Positions 12,051 to 24,200 of a stretch of DNA of 64,000 bases are shown piece after piece. Positions within the stretch are counted from its first letter, which is position 1. The number at the start of each line of letters is the position of its first letter. Origin of the DNA: Mytilus californianus (taxonomy: Eukaryota > Mollusca > Bivalvia > Mytilida > Mytilidae); the NCBI RefSeq assembly GCF_021869535.1, contig NW_026262690.1, forward strand, positions 87,713,995-87,777,994, in the 5' to 3' direction. The notes below the pieces were generated by a model. That model had not been told where the DNA came from and ran no database searches. It was given only the letters and a program-made list of their open reading frames with translations. Made by a program: the position numbers and the translations under genes.

Positions 12051-12185
12051 AGGTGTGGTATGATTGCCAATGAGACAACTATTCACCAAATGAAGTGGAT
12101 GAAAGCAATTATAGGCAACCGTACGGCTTTCAACAATGAGAAAAACCCATACCATATAGTCGGCTATAAAAGGCCCTCTTTAGGG
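12040..12185 (-). repeat. Family A, truncated reverse copy abutting family C
   Basis: Contains GGAGGTGTGGTATGATTGCC, AATGAGACAACTATTCACCA, GCAACCGTACGGCTTTCAAC and ATAGTCGGCTATAAAAGGCC. It starts where family C stops. Confidence 0.75.
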
Positions 12186-12788
12186 AAAAATTATTTTGCC
12201 CAATGATAAAGTGGAAAATCGTTTAATAGGAATAAAAATTATAAATCATCCAACGTTTGTTTATGGATTCTTCATTCTTATAAGAAATAGACTGCCAAAA
12301 TTTTAAACTTGCTAGCGATATTTTTCCTGAGAGCCATAATCATAGGAAATCAATTCCCACAAGCTGACAATAGTAGATGTTCTTCGACCAAGATGATTGA
12401 AATTGTTTAAAAAAAAAACGAACATGCAACGACTAGAACTTAAGAAAATCAGGAAAGCAACCAGATTGTGACTGCAAGGTATCTGCAATATGAGAAATTT
12501 TATATTAAAGCGACAACCAATCGAGTGACAATGGATTTTCATTCAAATGCGCATAACTTATATTATTATACTTCATGTCAAAATGCCAAATTTTGATTGG
12601 TTAATACGAGGGAGAAAATTTACTCTATTCCATGGCAAATACTCTATTATACTTCACGGAGACGCTTGCTCAAATTTGCGCTTTAATAGATACTGATGGT
12701 TGTTATGCACAAGACGTCATAGTTTATTACTTTGAATTTAAAATTTAATAGACAGTAATAACAGAACATTCAGTATAATGAATTAAAA

Positions 12789-12920
12789 ACACATATCTGA
12801 GAGGGTGATAGAGCAGATTGTTACCCCTCGAAAAGACATTGTCAACCTTGGCTTCGCCTCAGTTGAAAATGTTTTCTCGGGGTAACAATCTGCTCTATCA
12901 CCCTCTCAGCTATATGTGTT
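12789..12920. repeat. Foldback element with 38-40 base near-perfect arms
   Basis: The arms contain GAGAGGGTGATAGAGCAGAT then TGTTACCCC, answered by GGGGTAACAATCTGCTCTAT then CACCCTCTC, around a loop containing TTGGCTTCGCCTCAG. The surrounding 12585-12945 stretch has no counterpart in unit B, so it may be a larger insertion. Confidence 0.85.
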
Positions 12921-13869
12921 AATTATATAGTATTCACCTGGCGAGGAAATTTGAGGTTGTCACGAAGGTAATATTTCTATTATCACCCTCTGTATAGGTG
13001 AATACAGCCATGTAAGTTGATGAGATGACATAAATGATCATCTTTTATATTTCATACGAACTAAAGATAACAATAATATTAACCGTACCAATTAGTGCAC
13101 CAGATGACCATTTCGACTTGTTCCCAAGTTTGATCAGGCAAAGTTGATCTTTGACGAACTTGGCTAGTATGCTTTTAAGGATGTTCGCTACTGTGTTTTA
13201 AAATAACAAATTTGTCAAAAGATTGTTATAAATTGAAAGTGTAAAAATAAAGGAACTAAACAGGCAGAAAAAAATGAAGGGTCTGTGTGCTTGTTTTCGA
13301 GATATAAGCCATTGAAAATATGGCGGGAAATGATTCTCCCTAGATTTTTCATTCAAATCACATTGGCACCTTTTTTCTTTAAAAAACTATGAAAAAAAAC
13401 AAGCATTTTATAAGATTTTCAAATATGGCTTTTTAAACTATATTTTATAAAATTATGAAAAGAAAAGTAGGGGTTAGCGGGCAAAATTGTTAATGGCACT
13501 ACATGGATAAAACTAAAGGATTCCAAATATCTGACAAAAAACCTAAAACATCCTTTAATATACCTCTCAACATATTCACGTATTTATAAATCCCGGCTTT
13601 CAAATGATTCAGTTGAATGGTTACCGACGAAGGTAAATCCTGAATAGCGATTCGGACGCACGAATTTATATTTATAGTGTTTTGTTCATTTGATAGTAGC
13701 TGGTGTGAAAGTTTTAAAGATTATTCAATAGTATACATGCCAAACTTGTTCTGTATAAAGCTCTAATCAAATTTTGAAGGATTATTTTCTTGTCATTTCA
13801 ATACAGTGCAGTCCTATCGGATTTCGGAAAGAACATCGAATATGATGACAAAACATAATCAACTTGGGA

Positions 13870-14110
13870 ACATCTTTGCTAAAAGAGACGAAAGATAGCA
13901 AAGGGACATTTAAACTCATAATTAGAAAAAAAACTGACAACGCTAAAAAAAAAAGAATAAGAGCAACAGACAAACAACAGTACACAAAACACAACATAGA
14001 AAACTAAAGACTGAGCAACACGAACCCCATTAAAAACTGCAGGTGATCTCAGGTGGTCCGGAAGGGTAAGCAAATCCTGCTCCACATGTGGCACCCGTCG
14101 TGTTGCTCAT
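13870..14110 (-). repeat. Family B, reverse copy
   Basis: Reverse complement of the family B series: AACATAGAAAACTAAAGACT, GAGCAACACGAACCCCA and CTGCTCCACATGTGGCACCC are all present. The overlapping minus-strand frames are artefacts of the repeat. Confidence 0.8.
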
Positions 14111-14484
14111 GTTAGTACAAAATCATTATTCAATAAGAAGTTTTAATATATTCCCGCATAGTCAACATGGAGAATTTCATAGAATATGAAATAATTGGTT
14201 CATGTATCGCAATGCTGTTGAATATCTGTCATCTTAGATATTGCAAGTGCTTAAATTAATTTAAATTGGTTATATCAATTAGGATATTTTATCTTTTTTT
14301 CTAATTTCAATTTATAGTAACGCTTCAATTTGTTAGGTTGCACACCGACGACTTTGATACAAAGTCAAGGTTTTTTGTAAGAAAAAACCGTATATACTGA
14401 TTTTGATTTCTTTACGGTCATGCTCAAAAACTAATATGATTAAACATAATTAATGTAAATATATCGATGATCGATGATTTTAAT

Positions 14485-14490
14485 TTTATT
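14485..14490 (-). promoter_or_regulatory. Candidate polyadenylation signal of gene A
   Basis: AATAAA on the minus strand, about 330 bases after the gene A stop. A matching AATAAA lies at the equivalent place of gene B (47795-47790), after the same ATCGATGATCGATGATTTTA context on the plus strand. This is inference from conservation only. Confidence 0.3.
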
Positions 14491-14816
14491 GAATTCGCAC
14501 ATACACCCGCGTATGGTAATATCTGGTAAATAATGATATATCTATTCCAAAAGGACAAAAAGTAATATATAATACATATACATGTAGCTATTTTGGTCAG
14601 ACAACTGAACGGACGTACTTTAACCATTTCAATTGATTATTAAACATATTTTCATTCATAGTAATAAGTGGCCATTTTGTTCAGTCAAAATATGTTGATC
14701 CTTCGTTTCAAGGTCATATCACATGTTTTGCAATTCCTGAAATATTTTCAGTTATGCTATCATAAGCTACAGCGAAAATAGATGTATCAATAGTACATTG
14801 AAAAAAATAATCCACT

Positions 14817-15265
14817 TTACTCTTTTAGTTCATGATATAAGTGGTCTGAATATCCCGTCGTTTGAAGAATATTATAAGGGTTTAGGTAATAGTCATCGCT
14901 TTTCTGGTACGCATAGTCGTAATCTTTCTTGTCATTGTAATATGGTGGAGGCTCGGAGCCCTCAAGATTACCAGAATGTTGTTTTGATAACGGAACGTGA
15001 GTATTATCGTTGTAGTAGCCACATTTTTGGGGACTGACAACTGGACGATTGATCGCCACGTCACTTTGTAGCAGATCTTCTGGTATCTCATCATAAATAG
15101 GCACAATTTTGGAACTGCCCAAACGTTTGAAAATGAAGATAATTCCTATTAGGAAGAGAAGTATGCAGGCAAAAGCAAGAGCGCCACTGCTACTATACAT
15201 AACATAAACAACACTTGTTTTTTCCTCCCTATTCTGTGATCTGTATAATACTACTGTGTCTATAT
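14817..15265 (-). CDS. Gene A exon 5: membrane helix and tyrosine-rich tail
   Basis: 449 bases after ATTTATTTTTCAG, ending at TAA. The helix SSSGALAFACILLFLIGIIF is followed by IFKRLGSSK. The tail contains IYDEIPEDL, PPPYYNDKK, DYDYAYQ, DDYYLNPYNIL and LYHELKE. It is nearly identical to gene B apart from a seven-residue gap. Confidence 0.88.
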
Positions 15266-18200
15266 CTGAAAAATAAATGTACTTTAAAATCCGAAACTTC
15301 TTTAAACTATTCAGTATATATTACACATGGAGTTTGGTGAAATAGATACATATGTTGTATATTGAAATAAAAACGAGGATGTAAAGAATTAAAAAGAAAT
15401 GAGAAATAAAAACTGATTAAAGTTGTACAACGTTACATAATATCCTATATTTACATAATATGAATTATAACACTGACTACTAAAAAAATAATAGAAATCC
15501 AAACGAAAAAATACAAAATAAGGAACATCGAATTTTTCATATATTCAACTGAAAGATAACATTGATGACCAAATAAGTATGTATTTTTAAAACCTGTAGA
15601 CAACCTGAATACTAATCTGAATATGTACATTCAAAAAGCTGGGTTTAATCATATACCCTAAGTTATTTCATTTTTTTTTAGTTATCCTAAATAAGCACGG
15701 ATGCTTCAAATGCTATATCTTATACGGGTGTATTATATGTTGGATCTATAGACTTTCCAAAAAGTAAAGTTTCAGGACCGATATTTACTTTATCTTGACA
15801 TAAAAACAGGCCTTTAACCTGAAAGTAGAATCATGAGTAGCATACCTGATGTCCCCTCCTCAATGGACGTAGAGGGTCGTCTTGTCGGTTGAATTTCTGT
15901 AGAGTATCGTGTCGACTTCTCCTTTCCCTCGCCATTGGTTACCAAAGCTTTTTAAAAAGTCAAGATAGCAATTTAAACAGTTAAACATAAATGAGATGAT
16001 AGAAAATTTCGAAGGATTGATCGTCGGTGAAGTTAACAAGGACGTGTTGGTTCACTGATACATTTTTGTTAAGGTAGAAATAAACTTGGCAATAATTATA
16101 TACCTCTGGGGATAGGTAAAACAATTAATTTTTTTTATAAAGCTCGACTGGTTCGGCATTAGGAGTGAAATCCGTGTCAATATCCTATAGGATATTATTT
16201 TCTCATATATGATTTTTAAAAATCCTACCGGATTTATAGAAATCCTATAGGATAAGGTCATAATCCCATGGGATATTTCTAATATCCTACAGGATTTTAT
16301 AAATCCTATTGGATTAATAATCCGTTAGTTAATCCTTTAGGAATATAAAAATATCATGTATGATAAATTTTCTGCCTTAGGAATAAAAAAAATCCCTTTG
16401 GAAAAAAAGTATTCCCTACAGAATATTTTTTCTACTATAGGAAATTTTTTCTTGTAAAATAATCCTTTAGAATAAAAAATTTCCTATAGGATTAATAAAA
16501 ATCCTAAGGGATCTCATTATAGAAAAAAATATCCTGTGGGATAAAGAAAAATTCCAAAAAAGAAAAAAAATCCGATGGGAGAAAAAGAAATCTAAGTGAG
16601 AATAAAAATCCTATGTCAGATGGGCGCAGCTTGATACGACCGCAGAGGTCGAACCCTGAACAGTTGGGGCAAGTATGGACACACCATTCAAGCTTGATAC
16701 AGCTCTGAATTTGGATTGTGATTAAATATTTGACACAGCATAGGTTTCTGACACAGAATGAATGTGGTCTAAGAACTTAAAAAATTTTAATTTACCTATT
16801 ATGGTCCAATATCCAAAATCTAAATACATGGTTAGATTCAGCATATCAAAGAATCCAAAGAATTCAATTTTTGATGAAATCAAACAAAGTTTAATTTTGG
16901 ACCCTTTTGACCTCAATGTGGACCAATTTGATAACCGGGCCCAAAAATCAAAATACATGGTTAGATTCAGCATATCAAAGAACCCCATATAATCAATTTT
17001 TGTTGAAATCAAACAAAGTTTAATTTTGGACCCCAATTTGGACCAACTTGAAAACTGGGCCAATAAACAATTAAATAATGTGCTTCGCTGAGCGCAGCTG
17101 GATACGACCGCAGAGGTCCAACCCTGAACAGTATGGGCAAAAATGGACACAATATTAGCGCTTGATACAGGTCTGAATTTGGATTGTTATTAAATATTTG
17201 ACACATAATAGGTTTCTGACACCGAGTAACTGTAGTCAAAGAACTTAGAATTGGTTATATGATTTGAATTTGTATTCAATTTTTTGCTTTTGTGCAATAC
17301 ACTATGCTGTTGCGAAATTGACCACCCCCCGCCCCCCCCCAAAAAAAAATTACCCCCTTGTTTTTGCTTTTGTGAAATACACTATGCTGTTGCGTATTGA
17401 CCCCCTCCCCCAAAAAAAATAATTGTTTACCCCCCCCCCCCTTTTTTTTGCAAAAAGAAATAATATTTGAAGAAATTTTCTTTTCAATTTCTGAAATCTG
17501 AAATGAAAGAAAAAAAATGCCCCCACAATTTATTTTTTACCCCCCTCCCCCCTAATTTTTTTGTTCACCTCCCCCCCCCCCTTTTCCATAAAAAAATTCA
17601 TTCCCTCAAGATATGGTCATAATCTCAATTCAAATTTCGAATGGAGTTTGCAACCATAATATCCAATTTAAATACATCATAAAAGTCTTAAAATAGAGAA
17701 AAAAATCCCCCCCCGCCAAATTTTTTGAACCCTCTTATGATTCATCACCCCCAAACTCAATCCCAGCCTTCCCTTTGTGGTATGGTACCTTGCAGTACAA
17801 TTTCAGAGAGATCCATGCACTTGAACACAAGTGTTTGTCTGGAAACTAGAATAATGCTTGTTTTTTGGCCCCTTTTTGGCCCCAAATTCCTAAACGTTTA
17901 GGGCAGTTACCCCTAAACTCAAACCCACATTTCCCTTTGTGAAATGTAGTACAATTTCATACAGATCCATACATTTACACACAAGTTATTGTCCTGAAAC
18001 TATGCTTGTTTTTTACCCTTTTTGGTCCCTAATTCCTACAATTTTGAGGCAATTACCTCAAAAATCTATCCCAGCCTTCCCTTTGTGGTATGGTACCTTG
18101 CAGTATAATTTCGGAGAGATCCATACACTTGAACACAAGTTATTGTCTGGAAACTAGAAAAATGCTTTTTTTGCCCCTTTTTGGCCCCAAATTCCTAAAC

Positions 18201-21200
18201 GTTTTAGGCAATTACCCCAAACTTAATTCCAGCTTTCCCTTTGTGATATGGAACCTCGTAGTACAATTTTAGAAAGATCCATACACCTACACACAAGTTA
18301 TTGTCATGAAACTAGAAAAATGCTTGTTTTTTGCCCCTTTTTTGGCCCCTAATTCCTAAAATGTTGAGGCAATTACCCCAAAAATCAATCCCAGCATTCC
18401 TTTTGTGATATGGAACCTTGTGGTACAATGCCAGAGAGATCCATACACTAACACACAAGTTATTGTTTGGAAGTTACAAAAATGCTTATTTTTGGCCCCT
18501 AATTCCTTAATTGTAAGTACCATAACCCCAAAAATCAATCCTAACCTTCCTTTTGTGGTATTGAACCTTATGGTAAAATTTCATAGAGATCCATTGTCTT
18601 TAACTAAAGTTATTGTGCAAAAAACCAATGTGTCTTCGGACGACGACGACGACGACGACGACGACACCAACGTCATAAACGTCATACAAAAAAAACTTAA
18701 CACATGTTTAGATTTAGCATATCAAAGAACCTTAATAATTCAATTTTTGTTAAAATCAAACTAAGTTTAATGTTGGACCCTTTGGACCTTAATGTAGACC
18801 AATTTGAAAACTGGACCCAAAATTAAAAATCTAAATACATGGTTAGATTCGGCATATCAAAGAAATAAATGTGGTCAAAGATGTTAGAAATCTAATGCAC
18901 CATACTGTGCAATTAAAGATTACTTCCTGAAATTTTTCAATATTTGAAATTTGAAAAATGTTAAAAAAAAAATATGAACTGTTTAAGAAATATTGGAAAA
19001 CCCCCCTTTCAAACTGTTTGAATCTCTCTTGGAGCATTAACTATCAAACTCAATTCCTTAGCAACCACAACAGCCCATTTAAATACATCATAAAGGTATT
19101 AAAAGAGAAAATGACATCATAGTCATGGCTAAAAATAAACAAAAAACCTTAATCAGCAACATTATACAGTATATCTAAAAATAAAATTCCTTTGTAACCA
19201 TAAAAGCCCATTTAAATACATCATAAAGGTATTAAAATAGAAAATGACAACATAGCCATGGCTAAAAATAAACAAATAACCTTCATCAGCAACATTTTAT
19301 ATTGGCAAATTTCCAATGGAGTTTATTATACTAAAGTTATTGTCAAATTTCCAATGGAATTTATTAATACTAAAGTTATTGGCAAATTTCCAATATACAT
19401 AATTTAAAACCAGTGTAGATGAGATATTCAAATGAGTTTGAATTACAACCCCAATAAATTTTCAACCATAAAAGCCCATTTAAATATATCATAAAAGTAT
19501 TAAAAAATTTAAATACATCATAAGGCTATTAAAATAGAAAATGACATTATTGTCATGGCTAAAAATGAACAAAAAACCTTCAACAGTAATATTTTATATT
19601 GGCAAATTTCCAATGAAGTTTATTATACTAAAGTTATTGGCAAATTTCCAATGGAATTTGTTAACAATAAAGTTATTGGCAAATTTCCAGTATACATAAT
19701 TTAAAAGCAGTGTAGGTGAGATATTCAAATGAGTTTGAAATACCAACCTTACACTGCTTTTAAATTATGTTTTGTACTTAAGTAATTGTCCATTAACCTG
19801 GAAACCCTTGTTTTTCCCCTTTTTTGCCCCTTATTCCATAACGGTTTGAGCCATAACCACTCAAAGCCAATTTTTACCATCCTTTTGTGGTATGGAAACT
19901 TGTGGTATAATTTCAGAGAGAGATCCATACACCATTCCACAAGTTATTGTCTGAAAACTAGAAAAACGCTTATTTGGGCCTTTTTTTGGCCCCACATTCC
20001 TGTTGGGACCAAAACTCTCAGCATATCAACGAACCTCCATAATTCAATGAAATCAAACAAAGTTTCATTTGGACCCTTCGGACCTCAATGTGGATAAATT
20101 TAAAAACGAGGCCCAAAATCCAAAAATCTAAATACACGGTTAGATTCAGCATATCAAAGAACCTCATATATTCAATTTTTGTTGAAATCAAACAAAGTGT
20201 AATTTTGGACCCCGATTTGGACCAACTTGAAAACTGGGCCCATAATCACAAATCTAAATACATGTTTAGAATCAGCATATTACAGAACCCCAAGAATTCA
20301 ATTTTTGTTAAAATCAAAATAAGTTTAATTTTGGACCCTTTGGACCTTAATCTAGACGAATTTGAAAACGGGACCAAGAATTAAGAATCTAAATACACGG
20401 TTAGATTCAGCATATCAAAGAACCCCAATATTTCAATTTTTGATGAAATCAAACCATATCATTATGATTTGCTTTTATATATAAATCAGAAATAACCAAC
20501 TTAAAATAGAAAGTTTTAAAGAAAAAAAAAAGGAAAAAAAAAGGGGGAAAAAAAGAAAAAAAATCCCCCCCCAAATTTTTTGAACCCCCTTATGATTCAT
20601 CACCCCCACACTCAATCCCAGCCTTCCCTTTGTGGTATGGTACCTTGCAGTACAATTTCAGAGAGATCCATACACTTGAACACAAGTTATTGTCTGGAAA
20701 CTAGAAACATGCTTGTTTTTTTGGCCCTTTTTTGGCCCCAAATTCCTAAACGTTTAGGGCAACTACCCCAAAACTCAAACCCAGATTTCCTTTGTGATAT
20801 GGAACCTTGTAGTACAATTTCATAAAGATCCATACACTTACACACAAGTTATTGTCCTGAAACTAGAAAAATGCTTGTTTTTTGCCCCTTTTTGCCCCCT
20901 AATTCTTAACATTTTGAGGCAATTACCCCCAAAAGCAATCCCAGCCTTCCCTTTGTGGTATGGTACCTTGCAGTACAATTTCAGAGAGATCCATACTTTT
21001 GAACACAAGTTATTGTCTGGAAACTAAAAAAATTGTTATTTTTTTGCCCCTTTTTGGACCCAAATTCCTTAACGTTTTGGGCAATTACCCCAAACTCAAT
21101 TCCAGCTTTTCCTTTGTGATATGAAACCTTGTAGTACAATTTCAGAAAGATCCATACACCTACACACAAGTTATTGTCATGAAACTAGAAAAATGCTTGT

Positions 21201-24200
21201 TTTTGTTCCTTTTTTGGCCCCTAATTCTTAAAATTTTGAGACAACTACCCCAAAAATCAATCCCAGCATTCCTTTTGTGATATGGAACCTTGTGGTACAA
21301 TGTCAGAGAGATCCATACACTAACACACAAGTTATTGTCTGGAAGTTACAAAAATGCTTATTTTTGGCCCCTTTTGGCCCCTAATTCCTTAACTGTTAGT
21401 ACCATAACCCCCAAAATCAATCCCAACCTTCCTTTTGTAGTATTGAACCTTATGGTAAAATTTCAAAGAGATCCATTCACTTAAACTAAAGTTATTGTGC
21501 GAAAACCAATGTGTCTTCGGACGACGACGACGACGACGACAACGACAAGACGGACGATGACGACGAAGACGCCAACATCATACCAATATACAACCGCGGT
21601 CGTATAAAAACCTTAGGGAGAAAAAGATTCTATGGGGGAAAAAAATCCCATTGGAGAAAAAAACATAAGACGAGATAATACTTTTTATTATGTTCTGTTA
21701 CTTAGCAAAAGTATTATATTTTTTACCAAATTTCCCCGGGTTTCATTGTTCAATAAATGCAAACTTTACTACCAATAATACAAATTCCCAATAATAGTAA
21801 AACATAAAATTTGTTTTTGAGTCTTTGAACAAGTATTTCTCGACCAACTTGTATCCAAATACAATATCCAACTTGTTGAGCAGGAATTGCCAAATCTTCA
21901 AGGAACCTTGAGTCAACCATGTTATTTTACTGATACCAAAAAGATAAACCTTCTAAATCAAAACTAAAAGATGTCAAAACTATTAGAATTTAAATTTTAA
22001 TAAATTGCTTCGCCGAGGGCAGCTGGATACGACCGCAGAGGTCCAACCCTGAACAGTTGGGGCAAAAATGGACACAATATTCCCGCTTGATACAGGTCTG
22101 AATTTGGATTGTAATTAAATATTTAACACATAATAGGTTTCTGACAGAGAATTACTGTAGTCAAAGAACTTAGAATTGGTTATATGATTTGAATTTATAT
22201 TCAATTTTTTGCTTTTGTGCAAACACTATGCTGTTGCGAATTATACCCTCACCCAAAAAAAAATTAAAATTTGTTTACCCCCCCCCCCCTTTTTTTTTTG
22301 CTTTTGTGCAATACACTATGCTGTTGCAAATTGATCCCCCCCCAAAAATAAATTCTTTTTTCTGAAATCTGAAAATGTCCCCCCACTTTTTTCACCTCCC
22401 CCCCCCCCCCCTTTTTCCAAAAAAATAATTCTTTCCCTCAAGATATGGTCATTATCTCAATTCAAATTTCCAATGAAGTTTGCAACCATAATTACCCATT
22501 TAAATACACCATAAGAGTCTTAAAATAGAAAATGACAAACATAATCATGTCTAAAATTAATATTCCTTTATCAGCATTTTAATAGTAACTTCTTAAAATA
22601 AATTGACAGCTAATCACCTCAAGACAATATAACATTTCTTTATACATAATTTAAAAGCAGTTTAAGGGAGGTAATCCAAACAAAAAACATTGTACTTAAA
22701 AATAATTGCCAATTAACAAGAAAACCCTTGTTTTCCCCCCCTTTTTTGCCCAAAATTCTTAAACGGTTTGAGCCATTACCCTCCAAAGCCAATCCTAACC
22801 ATCCCTTTGTGGTATGGAAACTTGTGGTATAATTTCAGATAGATCCATACACCGTTCCACAAGTAATTGTCTGGAAACTAGAAAAGTGCTTATTTGGGCC
22901 CCTTTTTGGCCCCTAATTCCTAAACTGTTTGTACTATACCCAACCTTCCTTTTGTGGTTATTAACCTTGTGTTTAAATTTGATAGATTTCTATTTACTTA
23001 TACTAAAGTTATTGTCCGGAAACCAAATATCTTCGGACGACGCTGACGACGACGACGACGACGTGATACCAATATACGACCGCAAAATTTTTTGCGGCCG
23101 TATAAAATTGAGAATGCAAATGTTGTTGAGGCTATAAGCATACCACAAAATATCCTACGGGATTATGTCTTTATCCTACAGAATTTCTAAGGATTTTAAA
23201 AAATCCTATGAGATAGGCCTATAGGATTTTGACACGAATTTCACTTGTAATGCCGAACCAGGCGAGCTTTATCTTTTTTTTTAATTGTTTTATCTATCCC
23301 CGAGGTATATTATTGCCTAGTTTGATGATTCTACCTTAAAAAAATGTGGTTCCAATTTGCACCCACAAGAAGTGCAAGTTAATCCGAGAAACTGTTAATA
23401 TTTAACCTTTTTATAAAAGATATAATAAAGCAACAAGTTAGTAACTTTAGTTTTGGCAAAAGGTAATGTTGTTGAGTAGGAAAAGTAAATTAAGTTTTAC
23501 TCCTCCAAAAAAAAAACTCACTACTAGTAGATACATTGCGTTTCCGAAAATGCACGATGTTTGCTAAAGACAAGACGTCTGTTTTGGGTAGATCATCTGG
23601 TTCCTTTAAAATAATCAAGTGGTTACTTATGATCAAGAATGCCAACAGAAATGAAAACTGCACACATCACATTTTTCTTGGTCTAATTCAGTTCAATATG
23701 AAAATAAGGAGATGTGGTATGATTGCCTATGAGACAACTACCCACCAAAGCTCAAATGAAGTGGATTTAAGCAATTATAGGTAACCGTACGGCCTTCAAC
23801 AATGAGAAAAACCCATACTGTATAGTCGGCTATAAAAGGCCCCGACATGAAAAATATGAAACAATTCAATTAAGAAAACTAAAGGCCTTATTTATAACAA
23901 AACAATTCACGAAAAACAAATATGAAAGACATGAACCAACGACAACCACTCAACTACAGGCTCCTGACTTGAGACAGGCACATAAAGAATTTGGCGGGGT
24001 TACATTTTAAAATTATACACCGTCTTATCTCAGCGACATGTAAAAAAGTTATCATAACAAGAGCAACATTGCTGTGCTGGCATGCTTACCCTTCCTGGCA
24101 ACATGAATTCATCCCTGGTATTTGGTGAGATACGTTTTATGACTAAATCGTTTAGTTTCTGTGTTGTGGCATACGATTCGGAACTTTGTTTTGGTCTTTA

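Larger units (their letters stand above)
16613..21612 (+). repeat. Family F composite: GATACGACCGCAG head, two minisatellite units, (GAC)n, GCGGTCGTAT tail
   Basis: Heads with GCAGCTTGATACGACCGCAG (variant GCAGCTGGATACGACC) lie at about 16626 and 17094; a tail with (GAC)n then ACCGCGGTCGTATAAAA lies at 21517-21608. Unit 1 (about 120 bases; ATGGTTAGATTCAGCATATC, AAACAAAGTTTAATTTTGGA) and unit 2 (about 160 bases; CCTTTGTGGTATGG, GAGAGATCCATACA, ACACAAGTTATTGT) alternate in blocks. It is probably several nested or partially deleted copies. Open frames over it, including poly-Asp ones, are not genes. Confidence 0.7.
16060..23346. mobile_element. 7.3 kb composite inverted-repeat element inside intron 4 of gene A
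   Basis: The left end reads TTTTTGTTAAGGTAGAA, then GGGGATAGGTAAAACAATTA and CTGGTTCGGCATTAGGAGTG. The reverse complement of the right end reads TTTTTTTAAGGTAGAATC, then GGGGATAGATAAAACAATTA and CTGGTTCGGCATTACAAGTG. The arms are about 200-280 bases. Alignment with unit B breaks at these ends, where B has only about 0.5 kb. The interior is non-coding and mostly filled by family F sequence. No transposase frame is visible, so it is non-autonomous or a nested composite. Confidence 0.75.

Noticed and set aside
16722..17150. 142-codon minus frame and mirror plus frame with repeated SKYMVRFSISKNP-type motif
   Set aside because: Encoded by the 120-base minisatellite unit 1, repeated in several family F copies in varying frames; no conservation of a protein frame.
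18405..18764. Frames with poly-Asp runs (also at 22814-23137 and 45811-46002)
   Set aside because: The Asp runs are translated (GAC)n within family F; the rest is minisatellite sequence.
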